Assembly (NCBI RefSeq): GCF_001642575.1
Contig: NZ_LXNG01000002.1
Location: 89,081-153,080 of the forward strand
Length of the DNA: 64,000 nucleotides
Direction: 5' to 3'
Origin: Xanthomonas floridensis
GTDB taxonomy: Bacteria > Pseudomonadota > Gammaproteobacteria > Xanthomonadales > Xanthomonadaceae
Positions 9,357 through 16,942 of this stretch are shown here, piece by piece. Position numbers and translations under genes: made by a program. The stretch's first letter is position 1. Every line of letters begins with the position of its first letter. The notes under the pieces were generated by a model. That model was not told the origin of the DNA. It worked only from the letters and a program-made list of their open reading frames with translations, and did not search any database.

Positions 9357-9699
9357 GAGTGCCATCCCGCCGCCGATCCATCCCTCGTCCAGCGCCGCAC
9401 CCGGCCCGGTGCCTAACCACCTGATCTGGGCGATCGTCTCCACCGTGCTCGGCTTCTGCCTGTGCTGCCCGGCCCTGATCACCGGCATCGTGGCGATCGT
9501 GTTCTCCAGCAAGGTCAATGGCCTGCTCAACATGGGCGACATCGACGGCGCGCGCCGCGCCTCCAATACCGCCAAGACCTGGTGCATCGTGACCAGTGTG
9601 CTGGCCGTGATCGGCCTGCTGATCAATATCGGCATGGTCGCCACCGGCGGCATGCAGGGCTACATGGACTACATGCAGCAGTTGCAGCACATGCAGTGA
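9355..9699 (+). CDS. CD225/dispanin-like small membrane protein
   Basis: This 114-residue protein has a proline-rich N-terminus and two hydrophobic segments. The first (IWAIVSTVLGFCLCCPALI) leads into an amphipathic stretch SSKVNGLLNMGDIDGARRAS and then NTAKTWCIVTS. The arrangement of double cysteine, KV, GD-x-x-GA and AK-x-W is the signature of the CD225/dispanin superfamily that includes eukaryotic interferon-induced transmembrane proteins. Bacterial members are common but of unknown function. The ribosome binding site AAGGAG lies 8 bases upstream. Its stop overlaps the start of the DUF2752 gene, so the two are co-translated. Confidence 0.85.
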   Translation: MSAIPPPIHPSSSAAPGPVPNHLIWAIVSTVLGFCLCCPALITGIVAIVFSSKVNGLLNMGDIDGARRASNTAKTWCIVTSVLAVIGLLINIGMVATGGMQGYMDYMQQLQHMQ

Positions 9700-10109
9700 T
9701 GGAACTGCGTCCACGCCACTGGCTTGGACTGGGGGCGGCCACCAGCGTGGCCGCCTTTGGCGTGTCGCTGCTGTACCGCTTCGATCCGAACGCAAGCAAC
9801 AGCCCGTTCCCGCCCTGCATGTTCCGCGCCGTTACCGGCTGCTACTGCCCCGGCTGCGGCATGACCCGCGCATTGTATGCACTGGTGCATTTCGATCTCC
9901 CCGGCGCCTTCGCGATGAACCCGGCAGCGGTCCTCGGCCTGTTCACCCTGCCCGGCCTGATCGCCTGGAAAGCCGGCTGGCGCGCGCAATGGTTCGCCCC
10001 GGTAGTGACCGTGATGTCCGAGCCGAAATTCTGGCTATGGGCATTGCCCATGTACTGGATTGCACGGAATCTGCCCTGGTTTCCGTTTACGCTGCTGGCG
10101 CCGGGTTAG
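9699..10109 (+). CDS. DUF2752 membrane protein
   Basis: The 136-residue product carries the DUF2752 hallmark CPGCGMTRA after an N-terminal hydrophobic helix, followed by a second helix (NPAAVLGLFTLPGLIAW) and a third near the C-terminus. The family is widespread, small, membrane-bound and uncharacterised. The ATG overlaps the TGA of the CD225-like gene (TGATG), indicating translational coupling. A functional link between the two membrane proteins is inferred from that overlap. Confidence 0.87.
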   Translation: MELRPRHWLGLGAATSVAAFGVSLLYRFDPNASNSPFPPCMFRAVTGCYCPGCGMTRALYALVHFDLPGAFAMNPAAVLGLFTLPGLIAWKAGWRAQWFAPVVTVMSEPKFWLWALPMYWIARNLPWFPFTLLAPG

Positions 10110-10242
10110 GGGCTACACGCAACTCGGTGGGGCCTGCCGCGGCTGGTGTTCGAGTCAGCGGCTGCAAGGCCCCTTCCAGGGTCAACTGCGGGTCGCCTGA
10201 CATCGGGCGACGCTGACTCCACGTCCTGGACCGCTGCAAGTC
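10110..10242. other. Convergent intergenic interval
   Basis: The gap lies between the converging DUF2752 and AmpE-like genes. I see no clear intrinsic terminator with a T-run. Confidence 0.35.
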
Positions 10243-11136
10243 CTACCGCACCCATCCCGCAATCACCAACAACGCCAGCACCACCATCCACAGCAGCAGC
10301 ACGCGCCAGACCAGGCTCATTGCATCGCGCACTTCCGGCAGCCGGCGCCACACCGGCACCAGTCCCGAATCGGTGTAGTCGTGGGCTTCCTCGCGCAGGT
10401 CGGCACTGACGCTGGCACGCGCCACCGCGCCCAGGAAATGCGGCTCCAGCGTCCAGCGGTTGCCGTGTGCTTCGCGCCAGGCCCGAAACACCGTGTCGAA
10501 ATTGCCCACCAGCGCCATCGACACCGTGATCAGCTGCGCCACCGGCCATTCCAGCACCGCCAGCAACCAACGCGCACCAGCGAGGTTGCGTGGCGGCAGC
10601 AGCACCGCCAGCGGGCTTTCCACCGCCAGGGCGGTCAGCCGATACAGCACCGCGCCGAACGGCCCCAGCAGCAGGAACCACCACAGCACGGCGAACCAGC
10701 GGCGCAGGCCGTTGACCACCACCGCCTCCACCAGCGACGGCGCATCCTCATGCACGCTGCCACCGGCCGCCTGCAGGTGCGAAATTGCCTCGCGTCGCGC
10801 GCCAGGCGCATCGGCGTCGATCACCGCTTCGACATCGCGATCCAGATCGCGCGGGCCCCAGGTCCAGGCCAGCACCGCCACGCCGAACAGCAGCGACAGG
10901 AAGCCGTGCCACACATCGTCCAGCGCCCATTGCAGCAGCGCGACCACGACCAGCACCGGCAATAGCGCCAGCAGCACGCCGTAGCGGTCTTGCCACGCAC
11001 CGCGCCCAGCGGCGTAGCTGTCCAGCCGGCGCAGCCAGTGGCCGAACCATTCGAAACGCCGCAGCCTGGCCACCTGCGCCGGCACCAGATGGCCCAGCGT
11101 GAGTGCGACGACGACGGCAACCAGGGTGGTGAACAT
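10243..11136 (-). CDS. ampE: AmpE-like regulatory inner-membrane protein
   Basis: The 297-residue protein has the AmpE pattern of several hydrophobic helices (residues 1-20, ~55-90, ~150-180, ~275-295) and conserved blocks such as RRFEWFGHWLRRLDSY, then FGVAVLAWTWGPRDLDRDVE, then WRLTA-like VLYRLTALA. AmpE-family proteins are inner-membrane proteins linked to AmpD and to beta-lactamase induction in enterobacteria, although no ampD or ampC is adjacent here. The ATG at 11136 is preceded by GAGGAGGG at good spacing. The symbol rests on family resemblance, and the physiological role in this organism is unproven. Confidence 0.78.
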   Translation of the reverse strand: MFTTLVAVVVALTLGHLVPAQVARLRRFEWFGHWLRRLDSYAAGRGAWQDRYGVLLALLPVLVVVALLQWALDDVWHGFLSLLFGVAVLAWTWGPRDLDRDVEAVIDADAPGARREAISHLQAAGGSVHEDAPSLVEAVVVNGLRRWFAVLWWFLLLGPFGAVLYRLTALAVESPLAVLLPPRNLAGARWLLAVLEWPVAQLITVSMALVGNFDTVFRAWREAHGNRWTLEPHFLGAVARASVSADLREEAHDYTDSGLVPVWRRLPEVRDAMSLVWRVLLLWMVVLALLVIAGWVR

Positions 11137-11263
11137 GGGTGTCCCTCCTCAGCCGAGTCTAGCCGAGCAGACGCAACCGGACTGCAACAACGCGTCTGCG
11201 CCGTTTGCAGGCGCGGCAGCGCGCTGCACGGCGAGCGGGCCGCAAGGGGCGACGCCGAGGCAC

Positions 11264-12163
11264 TCAGCCATGGGTGCGATACCAGTGCTCGATCAGCGCG
11301 CGCGCAATCGAGATGGCCGGCGGCAAGCCGATGCCCTCGTCTCCCCCCTGCCCGGCCAGCGCTGCACCGACCTCGGCATGGCTGACCCAGCGTGCGTCTT
11401 CCAGCTCGCCGGTGACCTGCGGCACCTCGCTGGCGGCCGCATGCGCACTGAAGCCCAGCATCAACGCGCCGGGAAATGGCCACGGCTGCGCGCCCAGGTA
11501 GCTGCAGTGCTGGATCCGCACGCGGGTCTCCTCGTGCACTTCGCGCGCCACGGTCTGCTCCAGCGATTCGCCCGGCTCGACGAAGCCGGCAATCACCGAA
11601 TAGCGCCGTGGCGCCCAGCTGGCCTGGCGGCCCAGCAGCAGCCGCTGCCCGTCACTGACCGCAACGATGATCGCCGGGTCCACGCGTGGGTAGTGCTCGG
11701 TCTGGCATTGCGTGCAATGCGCGATGAAGCCGGCACGGCGAAACACGATCGCCCCGCCGCAGACGCCGCAAAACCGCGTGCGCGCCTGCCAATGCAACAT
11801 CGCCCGCGCATACGACACCGCAGTGGCAATGTCTGCCGGCCATTCGGCTGCCGCCTGGCGCAGGTCTACCCGTTGCGGCGCCTTCAGATCGAGCGGGTCG
11901 GCCGACAGGCAGAACCAGCCCTGGCCATCACGCACCCCCAGGAAGATCGCCGCCTCCGGCCCGTCGGCAAGCGCGGCGCCCTGCAGCAACAGCGGCTGCC
12001 CCTGCGCATCGGCCAGAGCAGTGCCCTTGGCATCGATCAACAGCACATGGCCCTGCATCCACAGCTGCGCCAGGGCAGCCGGGTCGTCACGCAGCGCATC
12101 GGCGCGATCCAGTGGCGCGTGGGTGAAGGCAAAACCGGACAACGGAAGAGTGGATTCTGACAT
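11264..12163 (-). CDS. nudC: NADH pyrophosphatase / RNA decapping Nudix hydrolase
   Basis: NudC cleaves NAD(H) to NMN(H) and AMP and removes NAD caps from RNA. The 299-residue protein shows the four-cysteine zinc ribbon (FCGVCGG and HCTQC), the Nudix box GFVEPGESLEQTVAREVHEE, and downstream QPWPFPGALMLGF, a near match to the NudC-specific SQPWPFPxS motif with the final serine replaced by alanine. The start is taken at MSESTLPLSGFAF. An open frame extends about 270 bases upstream but is low-complexity and repeat-derived, so it is not counted. Confidence 0.93.
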   Translation of the reverse strand: MSESTLPLSGFAFTHAPLDRADALRDDPAALAQLWMQGHVLLIDAKGTALADAQGQPLLLQGAALADGPEAAIFLGVRDGQGWFCLSADPLDLKAPQRVDLRQAAAEWPADIATAVSYARAMLHWQARTRFCGVCGGAIVFRRAGFIAHCTQCQTEHYPRVDPAIIVAVSDGQRLLLGRQASWAPRRYSVIAGFVEPGESLEQTVAREVHEETRVRIQHCSYLGAQPWPFPGALMLGFSAHAAASEVPQVTGELEDARWVSHAEVGAALAGQGGDEGIGLPPAISIARALIEHWYRTHG

Positions 12164-12239
12164 CGGCGCAAGCCTGCCGATAATCGGCGACACCCGCAAC
12201 CATGCCGCGCACAGTCGTCGCACACCCCACGCTGCACGT

Positions 12240-12440
12240 TCAGACGCTGACGCGATGGCTGCGAGCGATCGGTGCACTGCCAGCGGTTGCGGACATTGCG
12301 GCCCTGCTGCGCGCTGGCACAGCGGCGCGCACCCAGCCAACGCAAGCGTCCATCGGCGCAGCGCAGGCGATTGCTGGCAGCGCGGCCCCGCCGCAGCGCG
12401 CTTGTGCAGCGGCACCCAACCAGCCACCGCAAGCACGCTC
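12240..12440. repeat. Imperfect direct repeat between nudC and erpA
   Basis: A unit of roughly 80 bp is present twice in diverged form. The blocks CACAGCGGCGCGCACCCAGC and GTGCAGCGGCACCCAACCAG, each followed by CAACGCAAGC or CACCGCAAGC, mark equivalent positions. The rest of the 366-bp gap (12164-12529) contains no supported gene. Confidence 0.55.
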
Positions 12441-12529
12441 CAGCCAGCAGTGTTGCCGAGTGAACTCAGCCGCTGGATCGATCACCACCGTGGACGCGTG
12501 CCACATGCATCCACGCCAGCACGCACGCC

Positions 12530-12916
12530 TTACACGCTGAAGCTGCTCCCGCACCCGCAGGTGGTCTTGGCATTGGGGTTGCGGATCACGAACTGCGCGC
12601 CGGTCAGGCTTTCGGTGTAGTCCACCTCGGCACCCATCAGGTACTGCAGGCTCAGCGGGTCGACCAGCAGCGTCACGCCGTCGGTGGCCACGGCCAGATC
12701 GTCTTCGGCGCGGTTCTCGTCGAACTCGAACCCGTACTGGAAGCCGGAACACCCGCCGCCCTGGATGTACACGCGCAACGCCAGGTCGGCGTTACCTTCT
12801 TCCTGGATCAGCTCGCGCACCTTGGCGGCGGCAGCGCCGGAGAAGTTCAACGGCCGGTCGATGGACTGGTAGTCCGGCGCCGGGGCGGCAGTGGGAAGCG
12901 AAACGAGCGTACTCAT
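12530..12916 (-). CDS. erpA: Iron-sulfur cluster insertion protein (A-type carrier)
   Basis: ErpA delivers Fe-S clusters to apoproteins such as the isoprenoid enzyme IspG. The 128-residue product has the A-type fold and the three conserved cysteines, in [11 protein letters not shown] and the C-terminal CGCGSSFSV. The spacing and the block [16 protein letters not shown] match ErpA rather than IscA, and the extended N-terminus before [11 protein letters not shown] is common in xanthomonads. The start MSTLVSLPT at 12916 is preferred over an in-frame start 30 bases upstream. Confidence 0.93.
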   Translation of the reverse strand: MSTLVSLPTAAPAPDYQSIDRPLNFSGAAAAKVRELIQEEGNADLALRVYIQGGGCSGFQYGFEFDENRAEDDLAVATDGVTLLVDPLSLQYLMGAEVDYTESLTGAQFVIRNPNAKTTCGCGSSFSV

Positions 12917-12996
12917 GCCGTCAGCATGGGGGCCGGGCGGCTTCACTTCAAGCCGAATGTGCCGGCCACACGCTCGCGCTTCAGCCGCAGCGAGGC

Positions 12997-13446
12997 TCAG
13001 GCGTCGGCAGTTTCGGGCTGCGCGGCCTTGGCCGACTCGGCGCGATGGCCTTCCGGGGCCGGCAGCGCCGCGGTGGCGCCTGCGGCGGCGGCATGGATCA
13101 GGCGTCCGGTGAGCTGCGCGCCGGCGCTCATCTCCACCACCTGGTAATGCACGTTGCCCTGCACGCGCGCATTTGCGGCCAGTTCGACCCGCTCGGCGGC
13201 GTGCACGTCGCCGGTCAACTGGCCGTTGATGATCACCACCGGCGCGCGCACTTCGCCCTCGATGCTGCCCTGCTCGGCCACGGTCAAGGTGGCGCTGGCG
13301 CCGTCTTCGGCAATCACCTTGCCCAGGATGCGGCCTTCCACATACAGGCCGCCGCTGAACATCAGGTCGCCGCGGATCACCACCTGCGGCCCGATCAAGG
13401 TATCGACCACGGTCTGCGCACCACGGTTGGATTTATTTCCGAACAT
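12997..13446 (-). CDS. Bactofilin (polymer-forming cytoskeletal protein)
   Basis: The 149-residue protein contains the bactofilin beta-helix (residues ~15-120), visible as repeating hydrophobic-glycine rungs such as [20 protein letters not shown], then EGRILGKVI and [16 protein letters not shown]. Short unstructured tails flank it, and the C-terminus is alanine-rich. Bactofilins polymerise at the membrane and scaffold cell-shape or wall-modifying enzymes. The gene follows the coiled-coil membrane protein gene at 13450-14193 by 3 bases, so the two form an operon and may act together. Confidence 0.92.
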   Translation of the reverse strand: MFGNKSNRGAQTVVDTLIGPQVVIRGDLMFSGGLYVEGRILGKVIAEDGASATLTVAEQGSIEGEVRAPVVIINGQLTGDVHAAERVELAANARVQGNVHYQVVEMSAGAQLTGRLIHAAAAGATAALPAPEGHRAESAKAAQPETADA

Positions 13447-13449
13447 GAG

Positions 13450-14193
13450 CTACTCCCCCGCGCCATTGCCGGCGACTTTCCAATCGAATGTCTGGTTGAC
13501 CGGCGCCCCATCGCCGCTCAGGGAGATTTTGACACGTTGCGGGGTGAAATCCTTCGGCAGGATCACGCTGCCGTCCAGCTGCTGGAAATAGCGGAACGAA
13601 TACGGCTGACCGGCGGCATCGGGCTTCTGGTGCAGCTCGTTCCAGCTCACCGTCACCAGCTTGCCGGCGCGCACGCCTTCCACCGCAAAGCGCAGCTGGC
13701 CCTGGCTGATCGCACCACGGTTGAGGTTCTGGGTCAGCACCACGCTGTAGTTCCAGGTGCCGCCGGCCTCGGCAGTGAACTGCACCGAATGCGCGTTGAG
13801 TCCCTTGCGCTGCGCGGTGGAGCCCACCAGCCGCTCGTAGAAGGCCACGTCGGCGCGCAGCGCGGCGATCTGCTCGTCGCGTTCGGCCAGCGAAGCCTGC
13901 ACTTCGGTATTGGCGGCGCGGCTGATCTTGTCGGACATCGCCAGGTTGACCTGGCGCTGCTGCAACTGCTCAATCAGCTTGCGCTGCTGGGCCTGGCGGC
14001 GCTGTACCTGCTGCAACGCCGCCTCGGCCTGGGCCAGGCGGGGCGCTGCCGTCCGCGTGGCCATCCACCACACGCCGCCCAGCGATGCCAGCCACAGCAG
14101 GGCGATCACGCCCCACAGCCAGCGGCCGCTGGATGGACCACCGCCCGGCTCCCGTTGGACGATCTGAACGCGTGCGGCTGGTCTCATGGGCAT
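13450..14193 (-). CDS. Membrane-anchored coiled-coil protein (DUF6776-like)
   Basis: The 247-residue protein has one N-terminal transmembrane helix (WGVIALLWLASLGGVWWMA, residues ~26-45), then a glutamine-rich coiled coil (~50-110, containing AEAALQQVQRRQAQQRKLIE) and a C-terminal beta-rich domain that is probably periplasmic. This is the layout of the family annotated DUF6776, known from gammaproteobacterial bactofilin loci. The function is unknown. It lies directly upstream of the bactofilin gene with a 3-base gap, so a shared role in envelope organisation is a reasonable inference. The start could also be the second methionine at 14187. Confidence 0.75.
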   Translation of the reverse strand: MPMRPAARVQIVQREPGGGPSSGRWLWGVIALLWLASLGGVWWMATRTAAPRLAQAEAALQQVQRRQAQQRKLIEQLQQRQVNLAMSDKISRAANTEVQASLAERDEQIAALRADVAFYERLVGSTAQRKGLNAHSVQFTAEAGGTWNYSVVLTQNLNRGAISQGQLRFAVEGVRAGKLVTVSWNELHQKPDAAGQPYSFRYFQQLDGSVILPKDFTPQRVKISLSGDGAPVNQTFDWKVAGNGAGE

Positions 14194-14315
14194 CGGGTCC
14201 GGACGGGCCGGCGCTGTAGGCGGCGGCGTAGTGTGCCAGAGCCCCGGCGGCCGTCACGCTGGCGCTCGGCCGGCGGTTATCCGATAGTTCCGCATTGTTC
14301 GCAGGAAGCACCGCC

Positions 14316-14942
14316 ATGAGCGAGGCCCATCTGTTCGTGATCGGCATCCTGCTGGCCTGGCTGGCCGGCATCCGCGTCTATCTCACCGTGTTCGGGGTCG
14401 GCCTGGCCGGCCTGCTCGGCTGGATCGAGCTGCCGCCCGCCCTGCATCCGGCGCAGTCGTGGTGGGTGCTGGGCACCTCCGGCGCGCTGGCGGTGGCCGA
14501 ATTCTTCGCCGACAAGATTCCCGGCGTGGATTCGGGCTGGGATCTGTTGCAGACCCTGGCGCGGGTGCCGGCTGGCGCATTCCTGGCCGCCGCCACGCTG
14601 TCGCCCGACGGCGACCTGAGTACCGGCGTGCTGGCTGCCGGTGCAGGGGTGGCGCTGACCAGCCACACGCTCAAGGCCGGCAGCCGTGCCTTGCTCAACA
14701 CCTCACCCGAGCCGGCCAGCAACTGGGTTGCCTCGCTGGCCGAGGACACCATCGCCACCACCGCATTGGCCTTGGCGCTGGCGCACCCGTGGCTGGCGTT
14801 GAGCCTGGCCGTGGGGTCCAGCGTGCTGGCCGCGCTGCTGGTGTGGTGGGTGTGGCGACTGCTGTGGCGTGGCATGCGCCGGCTGGTCGCGCCGGTGCGC
14901 GCGGCAAGCACGCCGGCTGCACGCCGCTCCCCGCTATCGTGA
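14316..14942 (+). CDS. DUF4126 membrane protein
   Basis: This 208-residue hydrophobic protein has about four membrane segments and the conserved block AEFFADKIPGVDSGWD, followed by HTLKAGSRALLNTSPEP, both typical of DUF4126. The family has no established function. The ATG at 14316 follows GCAGGAAGC, a usable ribosome binding site; an in-frame ATG at 14295 lacks one. It is transcribed in the same direction as the signalling pair that starts 38 bases downstream and could share its transcript. Confidence 0.85.
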   Translation: MSEAHLFVIGILLAWLAGIRVYLTVFGVGLAGLLGWIELPPALHPAQSWWVLGTSGALAVAEFFADKIPGVDSGWDLLQTLARVPAGAFLAAATLSPDGDLSTGVLAAGAGVALTSHTLKAGSRALLNTSPEPASNWVASLAEDTIATTALALALAHPWLALSLAVGSSVLAALLVWWVWRLLWRGMRRLVAPVRAASTPAARRSPLS

Positions 14943-14980
14943 AGTTCATCGCATAATCATCGCGACTGCAGGGAGTATCG

Positions 14981-16942
14981 ATGGCCGCCCGAGATCCGGT
15001 TCCTTTCACCACCCGTGACGACACCGCCACGCGTAATCGTCCGTTGCGCGCCGAGACGCCGCCGGCCGACTACTGGCGTCGCTGGGCCGACGAGGCCGCC
15101 AGCGCCGTCGAGAGCGCCGCGCCGGTGAGCGCCGCGATCATTCCCGCGCCTGCCGCGGCCACCGCGCCCAGCCAGGCGACGCCGCTCGCGCCGGTGCAGG
15201 CTGCGGCCGCCGTCGCCACCCCGCGCGCCTCGGCTGCACCGCCGCCTGCTGCGGCGCCTGCGACTACGTCCGACGGCGGCGACACCATCGCGGCCGATGC
15301 GCCGTATCGCGTACTGATCGTCGAAGACGACCGCTCGCAGGCCCTGTTCGCACAGAGCGTGCTGCATGGCGCCGGCATGCATGCGCAAGTCGAAATGACC
15401 GCCGCCAGCGTGCCGCAGGCGATCCAGGACTACCACCCGGACCTGATCCTGATGGATCTGCACATGCCCGAGCTGGACGGTATCCGCCTGACCACCCTGA
15501 TTCGTCAGCAACCCGGCCAGCAGCTGCTGCCGATCGTATTCCTGACCGGCGACCCGGACCCGGAGCGCCAGTTCGAAGTGCTCGACAGCGGCGCCGACGA
15601 CTTCCTGACCAAACCGATCCGCCCACGTCATCTCATCGCGGCGGTCTCCAACCGTATCCGCCGTGCGCGCCAGCAGGCACTGCAGCAGGCCGGCGAGCAG
15701 ATCAGTGCGCGCAGCAATCCGGAAACCGGTTTGCCCACGCGCGGCCACGTGATGGACCTGCTCGGCGAAGCGCTGGAGCGCAAGCAGGCTGGCGGGCTGT
15801 TCTTCATCGAGATCGCCAGCGCGCTCGGCCTGCGCGAGCGTTACGGCTATGCCGCCTACGAGCGGTTGATGACCCAGGCCGGGCATCGCCTGGCCACCGC
15901 CGCACAGCCCTACCCGCTGGCCCGCCTGAACGACAACAGCTTCCTGCTGCTGGCCGTGGAGATGGACGAAGCCAGCCTGGAGCAGCGCGCGCTGGACATC
16001 CGCGAGCGGCTTTCCGCCAATGCCTTTGCGGTCCGCGAGGAAGAATCGGTGCACGTGCGCTGCGCCATCGGCGCCGCGCCGTTGAGCCTGGGCTTCGACG
16101 ATACCGGCAGCGCGCTGGAGGCGGTCGAACGCACTGCGCTGCAGGCGCGCCTGCGCAGCGACGGCGTGCAGACCTATCTGGCCCCCAGCCAGGCCGAGCA
16201 GCAGGAACAACTGCGCCTGGTCGAAGGCCAGCTGGAACTGGCCTACCAGCCCATCGTGGCGGTGGCCGGCGGCGACACCGCGCAGTACCAGGTGCTGCTG
16301 CGGCTGCGCCAGGCCGATGGCACGCTGCTGTCGGCGGGCCAGGTCATCCCCGCCGCCGAGGCGGCCGGGCGCATCGCCGATCTCGACCAGCAGGTCATGG
16401 ACCACGCGCTCGGGCTGCTGCACCTGTACCAGCACGCCAGCCCGCCGCTGCGGCTGTTCGTCTCGCAGTCCCCGCGCACCCTGGCGCGCGACGCGTTCGC
16501 CGACTGGCTGCTCAAGGCGCTGGCCGAACGCGGCGTGGCCGGGCAATCGTTGATCGTGGACCTGCGCCTGGACGATGCCTTGATCCACGCGGTCACGGTG
16601 CAGCAGTTCTGCGCCAAGCTGATGCCGGCCGGCGTGCAGTTCTGCCTCAGCCAGTTCGAACCGGGCGACGAAGCCAATGCCCTGCTCAGCCAATTGCCGC
16701 TGAGTTTCGTGCGCATGGCCAACCGCTTCGCCGATGCGCATGGCAATGCCGCCGTGCGCGACGAGCTGCGCGGCGTGATCGACATCGCCCACCAGCGCGG
16801 CCTGTTGATCATCGGCCAACGCATCGAAGATCCGCAGGCCGCCGCGGCCATGTGGATGAGCGGCGTGGATTTCATCCAGGGCAACCTGGTGCAGACCGTC
16901 GGCAAGGAACTGGACTTCGACTTCACGAACGCGGTGCTCTAA
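14981..16942 (+). CDS. Response regulator with receiver, degenerate GGDEF and degenerate EAL domains
   Basis: The 653-residue protein begins with a proline/alanine-rich linker (1-100). A receiver domain follows (YRVLIVEDDRSQALFAQSVL, phosphoacceptor in LILMDLHMPELDG, lysine in FLTKP; ~105-225). A GGDEF-like domain (~235-395) has its active-site motif replaced by LNDNSFLLL. An EAL-like domain (~400-645) starts LAYQPIVAV, but EAL itself reads QVL, and the later DDFG loop reads SQFEPG. Cyclase and phosphodiesterase residues are therefore missing, so it probably acts as a c-di-GMP or protein-binding effector, as FimX-type proteins do. Its stop is immediately followed by the start of the hybrid kinase gene, its likely partner. 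Confidence 0.88.
   Translation: MAARDPVPFTTRDDTATRNRPLRAETPPADYWRRWADEAASAVESAAPVSAAIIPAPAAATAPSQATPLAPVQAAAAVATPRASAAPPPAAAPATTSDGGDTIAADAPYRVLIVEDDRSQALFAQSVLHGAGMHAQVEMTAASVPQAIQDYHPDLILMDLHMPELDGIRLTTLIRQQPGQQLLPIVFLTGDPDPERQFEVLDSGADDFLTKPIRPRHLIAAVSNRIRRARQQALQQAGEQISARSNPETGLPTRGHVMDLLGEALERKQAGGLFFIEIASALGLRERYGYAAYERLMTQAGHRLATAAQPYPLARLNDNSFLLLAVEMDEASLEQRALDIRERLSANAFAVREEESVHVRCAIGAAPLSLGFDDTGSALEAVERTALQARLRSDGVQTYLAPSQAEQQEQLRLVEGQLELAYQPIVAVAGGDTAQYQVLLRLRQADGTLLSAGQVIPAAEAAGRIADLDQQVMDHALGLLHLYQHASPPLRLFVSQSPRTLARDAFADWLLKALAERGVAGQSLIVDLRLDDALIHAVTVQQFCAKLMPAGVQFCLSQFEPGDEANALLSQLPLSFVRMANRFADAHGNAAVRDELRGVIDIAHQRGLLIIGQRIEDPQAAAAMWMSGVDFIQGNLVQTVGKELDFDFTNAVL

Noticed and set aside
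8853..9416. A 187-codon open frame with two identical halves, resembling a repeat protein
   Set aside because: The two halves are simply the 255-bp DNA duplication read through. It overlaps the start of the real CD225-like gene and has no ribosome binding site.
12202..12540. Plus-strand frame between nudC and erpA
   Set aside because: It derives from diverged direct repeats, is alanine/proline-rich, has no recognisable domain and ends inside erpA antisense.
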